Shown: positions 1-8,690 of the stretch, one piece after another
Layout: every line of letters starts with the position of its first letter
How positions within the stretch are numbered: position 1 is the first letter of the stretch
DNA from: Bacilli bacterium
Lineage (GTDB): Bacteria > Bacillota > Bacilli > RF39 > UBA660
DNA length: 64,000 bases
Direction of reading: 5' to 3'
Assembly: GCA_017525855.1 (NCBI GenBank)
Contig: JAFXSE010000026.1
Span: 1-64,000 of the forward strand
Notes under the pieces: model-generated
What the model was told of the DNA's origin: nothing
What the model saw: only the letters and a program-made list of their open reading frames with translations
Database searches by the model: none
Translations under genes and position numbers: made by a program

Positions 1-310
1 ATTATTAATAGTATTTGGAATAGTTATAAAAGATAAAACACAAAAAGAAAAACCAGTTACAACTCCAACTAATACTCCAACAAATAATAATGAATATACA
101 TATGACGAAGCAAAAAACATTGGGGAAAGCTTATATCAAAGTGAGACTAATCAAACAGAAGTAATAGAAGAGGAAGATGGTTATCACATAATTATAAAAG
201 ATAAAGAAACAGGCAAAAAGATTAATGAAGTTATAATGGATAAAAGCGGTAATATAGTTTCTGAAAAGCCATCTGGTGTTACTAATGGTGGAGAAATTGT
301 AGAAAACTAA
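1..310 (+). CDS. C-terminal part of a membrane-anchored protein (partial)
   Basis: Open from the window edge in the frame beginning at base 2 and ending at TAA 308-310; the start lies outside. The visible part begins with a hydrophobic run (LLIVFGIVI), then a Lys-rich stop-transfer patch, a Pro/Thr/Asn linker (residues about 18-32) and a soluble domain of about 70 residues. This suggests a single-pass protein with an extracytoplasmic C-terminus. The segment HIIIKDKETGKKINEVIMDK loosely recalls a PepSY-like beta hairpin, but I cannot assign a family. Codon use matches the neighbours. The rimP operon promoter begins right after its stop. Confidence 0.6.
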   Translation, partial: LLIVFGIVIKDKTQKEKPVTTPTNTPTNNNEYTYDEAKNIGESLYQSETNQTEVIEEEDGYHIIIKDKETGKKINEVIMDKSGNIVSEKPSGVTNGGEIVEN

Positions 311-319
311 TAAAAATGT

Positions 320-347
320 TTGAAAATTAGATAAAATGTGTTATAAT
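320..347 (+). promoter_or_regulatory. sigma-A promoter of the rimP-nusA-ylxR-infB operon
   Basis: TTGAAA (320-325), 16 bp spacer, TATAAT (342-347) with an extended -10 (TGT at 39-41 of that line, i.e. 339-341). Predicted transcription start near 354. Confidence 0.75.
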
Positions 348-362
348 ACATACATGAGAAAG

Positions 363-390
363 GAGTGGGAATAAAATACCCACTCTTTAT
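363..390 (+). promoter_or_regulatory. leader hairpin ahead of rimP
   Basis: GAGTGGG (363-369) pairs with CCCACTC (379-385), 7 bp with loop AATAAAATA, followed by TTTATATTT. It starts about ten nucleotides after the predicted transcription start, before the rimP Shine-Dalgarno. It could be a weak attenuator or an mRNA 5'-end stabiliser. Confidence 0.5.
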
Positions 391-407
391 ATTTGTAGGA
401 GGTTGTC

Positions 408-665
408 GTGAAAGAGAAAATAATAGAAAAAGTAAATCCAGCAATCAAAGATTTAAATATGCATATAACAGATGTTTACATTTCAACAGAAGATGGTATC
501 AAAAACTTAAACATTGAATTAGATAGCGATAAAGTTATTGATGTAGAAAGAATAACAGAAGCATCTAGCATAATAAATCCTATTATCGATGAATTAGATT
601 TAATTGAAGATGGATATGTACTTGATATTCATTCCAAAGAAAAAGGAGATGATTGTAATGAATAA
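408..665 (+). CDS. rimP: short ribosome maturation factor RimP (N-terminal domain only)
   Basis: RimP helps 30S subunit maturation. The 85 residues match the family's N-terminal alpha/beta domain: a strand-rich start, the VIDVERITEAS segment (equivalent to the family's DxCxxxSRxxS region), and a DGYVLDIHS end equivalent to YxLEVSSPG. Usual family members have about 150 residues with a C-terminal SH3-like domain; here the protein stops after the first domain. The start is GTG 408 with AGGAGG at 398-403. The 3' end overlaps nusA by 8 nt. First gene of the nusA-infB operon, the classic place for rimP, which supports the call despite the short length. Confidence 0.7.
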   Translation: MKEKIIEKVNPAIKDLNMHITDVYISTEDGIKNLNIELDSDKVIDVERITEASSIINPIIDELDLIEDGYVLDIHSKEKGDDCNE

Positions 666-1839
666 TAAGGAATTTTTAAAAGCATTAAATGATATTACTA
701 AAGAAAAAAATATTGATCCAGAGATAGTTTATGAAGCTATGGAACTTGCTTTAACATCAGCTTATAAGAAGAACTTTAATTCAAATACTAATGTTAAAGT
801 TGTATTTAATCGTGAAACTGGAGATATTAAAGTATACTCATATTTAACAGTTGTACCAGATGATAAAATGACTAAAGAAGAATATGAGGATTATTTATTT
901 GAGAACTATACTGATGAAGATGATGAAGATGAAGAAGAAGCAACTGAAGAAGAAACAGAAAAAATTTCATTCTTTAACCCTAATGTAGAAATAAAATTAA
1001 AAGATGCTAAAAAAATTGATAAGACACTAGAAATAGGAGATACAATTGATACTGAAGTAACACCAAAAGATTTTGGTAGAGTAGCAACTTCGACTGCAAA
1101 ACAAGTTGTAATTCAAAAAATAAGAGAAGCAGAAAGAAATAGTATCATGGGTGAATTTGGAGATAAACAAGATGAACTATTAATTGGTACAGTAGCCTTA
1201 GAAGATACAGATAACTATTATATTGATTTAGGACGTACTAATGGTATTTTACCTAAAAAAGATATAATTCCAGGCGAAAAGATAGAAATGGGTAGTCAAA
1301 TAAAAGTATATGTAACTAAAGTAGATAATAATGGAAAAAGTCTATTAGTTTTACTATCACGTGCACATTATGGATTTGTAAAAAGATTATTTGAACTTGA
1401 AATTCCTGAATTATCAGATGGAACAGTACTTCTATACAGTGTAGCAAGAGATGCAGGTAACAGAAGTAAAGTTGCTGTTTATTCAGAAAACTCAAATATT
1501 GATCCAATAGGAGCATGTATTGGTGAAAAAGGATCACGTATAGCTAGAATTATAGAAGAGTTAGGTGGAGAAAAAATCGATATAGTAAAATATGATAAAT
1601 CACCAGAGGTTTTTATTGCTAACAGTCTATCACCTGCAAAAAACTTAACAGTTATAATAACAGATCCTAAAAAACAAGAAGCAATGGTTATTGCAGATGA
1701 TGATAATTTTTCACTTGCTATTGGTAAAAAAGGACAAAATGCCCGTTTAGCAAGTCGCCTTACACATTATAAAATAGATATTAAGAATCGTGAACAAGCA
1801 AGCTTAGAAGGCATAAATATAAAAACAATCGATGAATAG
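658..1839 (+). CDS. nusA: transcription termination/antitermination factor NusA
   Basis: Binds RNA polymerase and nascent RNA to modulate pausing, termination and antitermination. 393 residues from ATG 658 (AGGAGATGA 643-651 upstream; the frame is open further 5' but lacks a better signal). Order: N-terminal RNAP-binding domain (1-150), S1 domain (about 160-235), KH1 with GACIGEKGSRI and KH2 with LAIGKKGQNARLA. No C-terminal acidic repeats, as is usual in Bacillota. Odd: an Asp/Glu-rich insertion at about residues 82-100 (TDEDDEDEEEATEEETEK) inside the N-terminal domain, absent from Bacillus NusA as I recall it. Overlaps rimP; ylxR follows 8 nt after the stop. Confidence 0.95.
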   Translation: MNNKEFLKALNDITKEKNIDPEIVYEAMELALTSAYKKNFNSNTNVKVVFNRETGDIKVYSYLTVVPDDKMTKEEYEDYLFENYTDEDDEDEEEATEEETEKISFFNPNVEIKLKDAKKIDKTLEIGDTIDTEVTPKDFGRVATSTAKQVVIQKIREAERNSIMGEFGDKQDELLIGTVALEDTDNYYIDLGRTNGILPKKDIIPGEKIEMGSQIKVYVTKVDNNGKSLLVLLSRAHYGFVKRLFELEIPELSDGTVLLYSVARDAGNRSKVAVYSENSNIDPIGACIGEKGSRIARIIEELGGEKIDIVKYDKSPEVFIANSLSPAKNLTVIITDPKKQEAMVIADDDNFSLAIGKKGQNARLASRLTHYKIDIKNREQASLEGINIKTIDE

Positions 1840-1847
1840 GTGATTAT

Positions 1848-2114
1848 ATGAAACAAAAAAAAATACCTATGAGAAGTTGCACTGTAACAGGTGAAAAACT
1901 TCCTAAAATAGAACTTTTAAGAATAGTAAGAACTAAAGAAGGAAATGTAATATGCGATTTAACAGGAAAAGTTAATGGTAGGGGAGCATATATTAAAAAG
2001 GACTTAGAAGTTTTAGAAAAAGCTAGAAAAACAAAAATTTTAGAAAAAAGACTAGAATGCAAAATTGATGATAGCGTTTACGAAGAGGTAGAAAATGAAA
2101 TAAAAAAAATATAA
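1848..2114 (+). CDS. ylxR: YlxR/RnpM family RNA-binding protein
   Basis: 88 residues with the family signature: PMRSCTVTGE, LLRIVR, VICDLTGKVNGRGAYIKK. In Bacillus subtilis YlxR (RnpM) binds RNase P RNA and modulates its activity (established knowledge). Start ATG 1848, AGGTGATT just upstream. Sits between nusA and infB as in most Bacillota; the usual ribosomal L7Ae-like ylxQ between ylxR and infB is missing here. Confidence 0.88.
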   Translation: MKQKKIPMRSCTVTGEKLPKIELLRIVRTKEGNVICDLTGKVNGRGAYIKKDLEVLEKARKTKILEKRLECKIDDSVYEEVENEIKKI

Positions 2115-2132
2115 GAGAGTGAGGTGCTTTTT

Positions 2133-4274
2133 ATGATGAGCTTATTAGAATATGCAATTGATGTAAACTTAGACATTGAAACAATAAAAAAGATATGTGA
2201 TGAATTAGAAATTAAATATACAAGTGATGAAACTCAACTATCTGAAACAGATATAATAGAACTTGATAATTATATTTCTAATATGAACAACGATGAAGAA
2301 GAATTCAATGAAGAACTCAATGAATATTTAGAAGATGCAAAAGATTATGATAAAGCAGTAGAAATGGCTAATAATAAAGGTTTTAATTTAGATAATACAG
2401 AAAATTTTGAAAAAGTAAAATCTAAACAAAAAAGAACTCAAGAATCTAAAAAGAATACACAATTTCAAGTTGATAAAAAGAAAATGTATAAGAATAAAGA
2501 AAAACTTCAAAGTAATATTCAAGAAAAAGACGAAAACGTAGTTCTTTATAAAGAGGGAATGACAGTATCAGATCTTGCAAAAGAATTAAACGTTAGTGGT
2601 ACTGAATTAATAAAAAAACTTATTGGTCTAGGAATAATGATAAGTCTAAATCAAACAGCTGATTTTGAAACATTTGAAGTATTAGTAAGTGATTATGATA
2701 AAGTCTTAAAAAAAGAAGAAACTGCCGATATTTCTAATTTTGAAAAGTTTGAAATTGAAGATAAAGAAGAGGATTTAACTCCAAGACCTCCAGTTGTAAC
2801 TATTATGGGACATGTTGATCATGGTAAAACAACACTTCTAGATTACATTAGAAAAAGTAAAGTTGTAACAACAGAAGCCGGAGGAATAACCCAAGCTATT
2901 GGTGCTTATAGTGTAAATGTAAAAGATAAGAGTATTACATTTATTGATACTCCAGGTCATGAAGCTTTCACAGAAATGAGAGCTCGTGGAGCAAGTGTTA
3001 CAGATATTGTCATTATAATTGTAGCAGCAGATGATGGAGTTATGCCACAAACAAAAGAAGCAATTGATCATGCAAAGGCAGCAGGAGTTCCAATAATTGT
3101 TGCTATTAATAAGATTGATAAACCAGGTGCTAATCCTGATCAAGTATTAACAGGTTTAGTTGAATGTGGTCTAACTCCAGAAGAATGGGGTGGAGATATT
3201 ATTGTAAATAAAATTTCAGCTCACACTGGACAAGGTGTAGATGAATTACTAGAAAGTATTTTATTAGTAGCTGAAATGAATGAATATAAAGCAAATCCAA
3301 ATAGATATGCAACAGGTACAGTAATTGAGTCTCGCCAAGATAAACAAGTAGGTAATGTAGTCAGCTTATTAATTCAAAATGGTACTCTTCGTCTAGGCGA
3401 TCCAATTGTAATTGGTAATTCAGCAGGTAAAATTAGAACTTTAAAAAATGATTTAGGAGAAAACATTGTAGAAGCACTACCTTCAACTCCAGTAGAAGTA
3501 ACTGGTATTAATGAGATACCAAGTGCAGGAGATAAATTTATGGCCTTTGAAACTGAAAAACAAGCAAAACAAATTGCTGAAGAACGAAGTCTAAGAGCAA
3601 AAGAAAAGAAGTTTAATTCTCAAAAAGTAAGTTTTGATGATTTGTTCTCTAAAATCCAATCAGGAGTAAAAAATATAAATATAGTTCTTAAAGCAGATGT
3701 TAATGGTAGTCTAGAGGCTGTAAAATCATCTTTAGAAAAAATAGACGTAGACGGAGTTAAGTTATCTGTTATCCATGGTAGTGTTGGAGCTATTACAGAA
3801 AGTGATATAGTTTTAGCTAGTGCATCAGATGCATTAATACTAGGATTTAATGTAAGAGCTACTTCTAAAATAAGTGATGCTGCTAAACAATATGGAGTAG
3901 ATATCAAAACATACGATATTATCTATAAACTAATTGAAGATATGGAAGCTTCTATGAAAGGTATGCTTGAACCTGAGTATGAAGAAAAAGTAACAGGTCA
4001 ACTTGAAATAAGGCAAATATTTAAATTCTCTAAAGTTGGTTTAATTGCAGGATGTCATGTTTTAGATGGAACTATTAAAAATAATAGTAATGCAAGAATA
4101 ATAAGAGAAGGTATAGTAGTTTACAATGGTAAGATTAAAACTTTACAACATGAAAAAGATCAAGTAAAAGAAGTTAAGAAGGATATGGATTGTGGACTTA
4201 CTTTAGAAAATTGCCAAGATTATAAAGAAAAAGATATAATCGAAGTATATGAATTAGTTGAAATTAAAAGATAA
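2133..4274 (+). CDS. infB: translation initiation factor IF-2
   Basis: GTPase that places fMet-tRNA on the 30S subunit and promotes subunit joining. 713 residues from ATG 2133 (GAGGTG at 2121-2126; ATG 2136 is an equal alternative). The N-terminal region has two IF2_N-like helical modules (residues about 1-50 and 145-195) joined by a charged linker; then the G domain with GHVDHGKTT (about 225), DTPGHEAF, NKID (about 326) and SAHTGQ, followed by the beta-barrel and C1/C2 domains. Last gene of the operon: rbfA and truB, often next in Bacilli, are not here, and a strong terminator follows. Confidence 0.96.
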   Translation: MMSLLEYAIDVNLDIETIKKICDELEIKYTSDETQLSETDIIELDNYISNMNNDEEEFNEELNEYLEDAKDYDKAVEMANNKGFNLDNTENFEKVKSKQKRTQESKKNTQFQVDKKKMYKNKEKLQSNIQEKDENVVLYKEGMTVSDLAKELNVSGTELIKKLIGLGIMISLNQTADFETFEVLVSDYDKVLKKEETADISNFEKFEIEDKEEDLTPRPPVVTIMGHVDHGKTTLLDYIRKSKVVTTEAGGITQAIGAYSVNVKDKSITFIDTPGHEAFTEMRARGASVTDIVIIIVAADDGVMPQTKEAIDHAKAAGVPIIVAINKIDKPGANPDQVLTGLVECGLTPEEWGGDIIVNKISAHTGQGVDELLESILLVAEMNEYKANPNRYATGTVIESRQDKQVGNVVSLLIQNGTLRLGDPIVIGNSAGKIRTLKNDLGENIVEALPSTPVEVTGINEIPSAGDKFMAFETEKQAKQIAEERSLRAKEKKFNSQKVSFDDLFSKIQSGVKNINIVLKADVNGSLEAVKSSLEKIDVDGVKLSVIHGSVGAITESDIVLASASDALILGFNVRATSKISDAAKQYGVDIKTYDIIYKLIEDMEASMKGMLEPEYEEKVTGQLEIRQIFKFSKVGLIAGCHVLDGTIKNNSNARIIREGIVVYNGKIKTLQHEKDQVKEVKKDMDCGLTLENCQDYKEKDIIEVYELVEIKR

Positions 4275-4282
4275 GTATTAAG

Positions 4283-4316
4283 AAATTACAAATTTAATTA
4301 TTTGTAATTTTTTTTA
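4283..4316 (+). terminator. intrinsic terminator after infB
   Basis: 11-bp stem AAATTACAAAT / ATTTGTAATTT (4283-4293 with 4300-4310), 6-nt loop, then a T run. Confidence 0.85.
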
Positions 4317-4359
4317 GAAAAAAAAGAATATTATCTAGAGTTTATGAGTTAGTGTAGTG

Positions 4360-4388
4360 TTGTTAAAACTAGTTATTTATTGTATAAT
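4360..4388 (+). promoter_or_regulatory. promoter of the U32 peptidase-like gene
   Basis: TTGTTA (4360-4365), 17 bp spacer, TATAAT (4383-4388); the start codon lies 20 nt downstream. Confidence 0.65.
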
Positions 4389-4408
4389 ATAGCGAAAGAG
4401 GTGGTTGT

Positions 4409-6529
4409 ATGAAAAAGCCTGAATTACTTGCTCCTGCTGGAAATTATGAATCATTAGAAGCAGCACTTCATGCTGGAGCTGATGCTATTTATATTGGACT
4501 AAAACATTATGGAGCTCGTGCTTTTGCAAGTAACTTTACAAAAGAAGAAGTAATATCTGCTATTAAACTATGCCATACATATGGAGTAAAACTTTATGTA
4601 ACCATGAATACACTAATTCATGATAATGAGACGGATGATTTTCTAGAGACAGTCAGGTTCTTACATACTAATGGAATAGATGCTATACTAATACAAGATT
4701 TCGGAATGATGATGCTAGTAAGAGAAACTTTTCCTAAATTAGAAATTCATGCCTCAACTCAATTTAACAATAGTAGTATTGATACATTAAAACTATTAAA
4801 GTCCATTGGCATAAAAAGAGCTGTACTTTCAAGAGAACTTTCACTAGATGAAATTGATAAAATGAAATGTATAGACATAGAAAAAGAAATCTTCATTCAT
4901 GGAGCTCTATGTATAAGCTATTCAGGATGTTGTCTTTTCAGTAGTATGAATGGACATAGAAGTGGTAATCGTGGAGAATGTACAGGATGTTGTAGACTTC
5001 CATATAAACTAAAAGAAAATGGTAAAATAATAGATGAAGGATATCTACTTAGTACTAAAGAATTAAATACAACAAGAAAAGTCAAAGAATTAATTAAAAG
5101 TGGAGTAGATTCATTGAAAATAGAAGGTAGAATGAAATCTAGTTCATATGTTTATTTCATTACAAAACTATATCGCAATTTAATAGATAATTTTGATAAA
5201 GTAGATTTAGATAAAGAAGAAGAAAAATTAAAAGTATTATTCAATAGAGATTTTACATTAGGACACTTATTTAATAAAAATAATAAAGAAATTATAAATA
5301 AAACATCTCCAAATCATCAAGGAAAAATAGTAGGTAAGGTAGTAGAAGTTACTAAAGATAAAATAAAAATAAAACTAGATGAAGTAATACATCAAGAAGA
5401 TGGAATTAGATTTAAAGAAAGTAATAAAGGATTAATTGTAAACTTTTTGTATAATGATAAGAAAAAACTAGTATCTAGTTGTGATAATATTTGTTATATA
5501 AATAATAAAATAGGACTAAAAACTTTGGATACAGTATCATTAACAAGTTCAAAAACATTAGAAAAAGAAATACTTAATTTTGAAAAAAGAAAAGTCCACA
5601 TTAACTTTTCATTAAATGCTCATATAGGATTTCCTTTAAAGCTTAGTGCTAGCGATGGAAAGAATACACTAACTTTAACAGGAAATATTGTAGAAAAAGC
5701 TATTAATAGTTCTACAGATGAAGATAGAATTAAAACCCAACTTTCAAAAACTAATGATACACCATATAAAATAGAAACAATTACCCTAAATTGTGATCAA
5801 AATATCTTTCTACCAATAAAAGAATTAAATGAGTTAAGAAGAAAAATATTAGATGAGTTAACAATAGAAAGATGTAAAGTAGAAACAATAATTGAAAATG
5901 AAGTATCTTTTGAAAAATTAAATATTAATCCAACAAACTATGATACTATCTTAGTAAATAATGAGGATGATTTATTAAAATATAAAGATACATATGATAG
6001 AGTTTACATAACTAAAAAAAATATATTTGACAAATATAAAGAAAAATATAGAAATATATATTATAGTGGAAAAAGAAATCTATTAGATATAGATTATGAT
6101 AGTCGTAATTTAATACATGATATATCTTTTCCTAAAACTAGACTAGATATTTCGGATTATACATTCAACACTTTCAACAAATATACGGTATACTATCTAC
6201 ATAAATTAGGATATCAAACAGTCACATTATCCCAAGAATTAACTCCAACAGAAATAATAACTTTACAAAAAGAATTTATAAACAAATTTCACTTTACACC
6301 TAATTTAGAAGTAATTGCAAAATCAAGAGTAGAACTAATGATTATAAAAGGTAATATTCTAAAAGATAGTAAAGACATTGAATTAATAGATACGAAAAAT
6401 AGACGATTTAAAGTATTATATGAAGATGGCTTTACTCATATTTACAATTATGAAATAAAAGATAAATTAGAATTTTATCAAAATAATTTACATAATATAA
6501 ATATAAGAATAGACACAACATTTATATAA
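4409..6529 (+). CDS. U32 family peptidase-like RNA hydroxylation protein
   Basis: 706 residues. The N-terminal two thirds is a peptidase U32 domain: ELLAPAGNYESLEAA start, GADAIYIGL, HASTQFN, and the Cys cluster region IHGALCISYSGCC...CTGCCRLPY (about residues 163-196). Members of this family, such as E. coli RlhA and TrhP and B. subtilis YrrN/YrrO, hydroxylate 23S rRNA or tRNA uridine/cytidine; the long form with an extra C-terminal region resembles RlhA. Substrate here cannot be decided from sequence. The last 250 residues are more divergent and Lys/Asn-rich. Monocistronic by its promoter, with AGGTGG at 4399-4404. Confidence 0.8.
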   Translation: MKKPELLAPAGNYESLEAALHAGADAIYIGLKHYGARAFASNFTKEEVISAIKLCHTYGVKLYVTMNTLIHDNETDDFLETVRFLHTNGIDAILIQDFGMMMLVRETFPKLEIHASTQFNNSSIDTLKLLKSIGIKRAVLSRELSLDEIDKMKCIDIEKEIFIHGALCISYSGCCLFSSMNGHRSGNRGECTGCCRLPYKLKENGKIIDEGYLLSTKELNTTRKVKELIKSGVDSLKIEGRMKSSSYVYFITKLYRNLIDNFDKVDLDKEEEKLKVLFNRDFTLGHLFNKNNKEIINKTSPNHQGKIVGKVVEVTKDKIKIKLDEVIHQEDGIRFKESNKGLIVNFLYNDKKKLVSSCDNICYINNKIGLKTLDTVSLTSSKTLEKEILNFEKRKVHINFSLNAHIGFPLKLSASDGKNTLTLTGNIVEKAINSSTDEDRIKTQLSKTNDTPYKIETITLNCDQNIFLPIKELNELRRKILDELTIERCKVETIIENEVSFEKLNINPTNYDTILVNNEDDLLKYKDTYDRVYITKKNIFDKYKEKYRNIYYSGKRNLLDIDYDSRNLIHDISFPKTRLDISDYTFNTFNKYTVYYLHKLGYQTVTLSQELTPTEIITLQKEFINKFHFTPNLEVIAKSRVELMIIKGNILKDSKDIELIDTKNRRFKVLYEDGFTHIYNYEIKDKLEFYQNNLHNINIRIDTTFI

Positions 6530-6602
6530 AATATTAAATAATAATATCTAAATAATAAAAAATGTGTTAAACTAAATATATAATGAATAGGTGGTGTAAA
6601 TA

Positions 6603-7124
6603 GTGGAGAAGAAACAAAAAAACCTAATTAAGAATTATATTATTCTCATTTTGATTTTTCTTACTGTTATATTATTAGTTTGGTATATATGTAAATGGTA
6701 TACTGTATATACTGAATTTGAAAAAGGAACTCCTGTAATAAGAGGAACACTAAATTATGAAATATCAGCAAATGATTTTGACCCGTTTATAATGGAAAAT
6801 CCATCAAGTGTCATTTATATGTGTACATCTAAAGATGAAAAGTGTAGAAGTTTTGAAAAAGAATTTAAAAAATTTGTAATTAGAAAAGATTTACAAAATG
6901 ATATAATATACTTAAATTTGAGTGATACAGATATTGATAGTTTTGTTGAAAACTTTAATGCTAGATATGAGTACAAAGTAAAACTTACAAGTGATTATCC
7001 ATTATTAGTAGAGTTTACTGATGGAAAAGTAACAGGCCTTATTGAAGGGGAAAAAGATGAACCTCTAACTATGACCAAAGTAAAACAATTTATTGAAATT
7101 AATAAGATAGGAAAGACTGAGTAG
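6603..7124 (+). CDS. membrane-anchored thioredoxin-like protein
   Basis: 173 residues, GTG start at 6603 behind AGGTGGTG. One N-terminal transmembrane helix (residues about 10-28), then an extracytoplasmic domain with a thioredoxin-like layout: SSVIYMCTSKDEKCRSFEKEFKKF (Cys pair spaced CTSKDEKC rather than CxxC), a NDIIYLNLSD strand, and YPLLVEFTDGKVTG in the place of the cis-Pro loop. A redox role is inference, since the Cys spacing is not the catalytic CxxC. TATAAT at 6579-6584 is a likely -10. A terminator-like hairpin overlaps the 3' end. Confidence 0.55.
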   Translation: MEKKQKNLIKNYIILILIFLTVILLVWYICKWYTVYTEFEKGTPVIRGTLNYEISANDFDPFIMENPSSVIYMCTSKDEKCRSFEKEFKKFVIRKDLQNDIIYLNLSDTDIDSFVENFNARYEYKVKLTSDYPLLVEFTDGKVTGLIEGEKDEPLTMTKVKQFIEINKIGKTE

Positions 7125-7136
7125 TCTTTTTCTTTT
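7111..7136 (+). terminator. terminator between the thioredoxin-like gene and trmL
   Basis: AAAGACT (7112-7118) pairs with AGTCTTT (7123-7129), loop GAGT, then a T-rich stretch. It overlaps the upstream stop codon and lies only 14 nt before trmL, so some read-through is likely needed for trmL. Confidence 0.6.
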
Positions 7137-7149
7137 AAAGGAGAATTTT

Positions 7150-7659
7150 ATGAATAACATAGTATTGTTTGAACCAGAAATACCAGGAAATACTGGAAAT
7201 ATAATGAGAACATGTGTTGCTACTAACACAGTGCTTCATTTAATTGAACCATTGGGATTTGTATTAGATGATGCTCACTTAAAAAGAAGCGGAGTAAACT
7301 ATATTGATAAGCTAGAATATCATGTATATAAAAACTTTGATGACTTTTTATCAAAGAATAAAGGAGAATACTATTTCTTTACTAGATATGGTCATAAACC
7401 ACATACAAGCTTTAATTATGAAAATAAAGATAATAAAAACCTATATTTCATTTTTGGAAAAGAATCAACAGGAATACCTAAGGAAATATTAAAAGGATAC
7501 CTAGATAGATGCATGAGAATACCTATGACAGACAATGTAAGAACACTTAACTTATCTAATTGTGCCGCAATTGTAATATATGAAGCACTTCGTCAACAGA
7601 ACTATAACAATCTACTATTTGATGAACCTCATAAAGCAAAGGATTTCTTAGAAAGATAA
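7150..7659 (+). CDS. trmL: tRNA (cytidine(34)-2'-O)-methyltransferase TrmL
   Basis: SPOUT-class enzyme that 2'-O-methylates the wobble base of tRNA-Leu isoacceptors. 169 residues, the normal length. Motifs: EPEIPGNTGNIMRTC near the start, LIEPLGF, FIFGKESTGIP (SAM knot) and VRTLNLSNCAAIV (SAM/tRNA-binding loop). Start ATG 7150 with AAAGGAG directly upstream. Confidence 0.93.
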   Translation: MNNIVLFEPEIPGNTGNIMRTCVATNTVLHLIEPLGFVLDDAHLKRSGVNYIDKLEYHVYKNFDDFLSKNKGEYYFFTRYGHKPHTSFNYENKDNKNLYFIFGKESTGIPKEILKGYLDRCMRIPMTDNVRTLNLSNCAAIVIYEALRQQNYNNLLFDEPHKAKDFLER

Positions 7660-7680
7660 AGCATTACTTGCTTTTTTTTT
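7658..7680 (+). terminator. terminator after trmL
   Basis: AAAGCA (7658-7663) pairs with TGCTTT (7669-7674), followed by a run of T to 7680. The same bases carry the -35 of the next promoter. Confidence 0.7.
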
Positions 7681-7696
7681 ATATTTGTGCTATAAT
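7668..7696 (+). promoter_or_regulatory. promoter of the fic gene, overlapping the trmL terminator
   Basis: TTGCTT (7668-7673), 17 bp spacer, TATAAT (7691-7696). The -35 box is the descending arm of the trmL terminator and its T run forms the spacer. Confidence 0.65.
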
Positions 7697-7721
7697 ATGG
7701 CAAATTGAAGGGAGAATTATA

Positions 7722-8690
7722 ATGGGTAGTGTTAATAATGATTATGATAATATAGGCGATTTTTATAAAAACATAGAAGAATTAAAAGAAAAAAAACACG
7801 AAGTCCTAGAACAATTAATGGCAGCAGGATTAAATATACCTTTTATTATTCAACAAGCATTTCTAGGATATAAATGGCTAAAAAGAGAAAAAAAATTATA
7901 TGAAAAAGATGGTAAAACAGCTACAGAATTGATAAAAATATATTATGGATTAAATCCAGGGGATACAGAATTTGATAAAATGAGACAGGGATTTATTAAC
8001 AAATATGTTAAACAAGAAAGTAGACTTGAAGGAGTACATTGTAAGGAAGAACTATTAGGATTAGAGGATATGTATAAATATTTACATTCTGCTGAATTTG
8101 ATGAAGAATTTAGTATTTATTCATTAAAAGAATTAAATAAAAAATTATTTTCTCATGCACCTTATCCAGAATATGCTGGAATATATAGAAATGATCCTAG
8201 ATATTTACCTGGTACTGGCCTAAATTTATGTGAATCATATATGATAGAACGTGAATTGTTCTTTTTAAGCAAAGATGTTGATAAATTACATAAGGCAGCT
8301 AAAGTTGTAAAACAATTGGGTAGTGTCGATGAAATGATGATGTTCTTAGATGAATGTATAGAACTAAAGTGTAGATTAGTATGGATACATCCATTCCCAG
8401 ATGGTAATGGTAGAACTATTAGAGCCTTTATTAATAAATTATTGGAAGATGCAGGATTGCCACCTATTTATGTAAAAGAAAGAGAAAGAACTGAATATCA
8501 TACAGCAATGAATAAAGCTATTGGTGATGGTGACTATAGTGCTATTAAAGCCTTCTATAGATATAAAATATGTGATTCAATAATAGAATTAGATATTAAT
8601 GATAGAATTAAGACTTATAGCAAAGATAATAATCCTAGTACTACAAGCAAGGAAAAGACAAAAAAGAAAAGAAATGAACAGAATAACTAA
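7722..8690 (+). CDS. Fic/DOC family protein (AMP transferase-like)
   Basis: 322 residues from ATG 7722 (GGGAG upstream). Carries the full Fic motif HPFPDGNGRTIR beginning at catalytic His223, so NMP transfer from ATP to a protein hydroxyl is expected. Residues 99-104 read ESRLEG, close to the class II inhibitory motif (S/T)xxxE(G/N): Glu103 would be the inhibitory Glu, but the Ser sits at -3 instead of -4. The C-terminal 25 residues are Lys/Ser-rich. No antitoxin-like gene is adjacent, consistent with an intramolecularly inhibited housekeeping Fic rather than a toxin-antitoxin pair. Target unknown. Confidence 0.85.
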   Translation: MGSVNNDYDNIGDFYKNIEELKEKKHEVLEQLMAAGLNIPFIIQQAFLGYKWLKREKKLYEKDGKTATELIKIYYGLNPGDTEFDKMRQGFINKYVKQESRLEGVHCKEELLGLEDMYKYLHSAEFDEEFSIYSLKELNKKLFSHAPYPEYAGIYRNDPRYLPGTGLNLCESYMIERELFFLSKDVDKLHKAAKVVKQLGSVDEMMMFLDECIELKCRLVWIHPFPDGNGRTIRAFINKLLEDAGLPPIYVKERERTEYHTAMNKAIGDGDYSAIKAFYRYKICDSIIELDINDRIKTYSKDNNPSTTSKEKTKKKRNEQNN

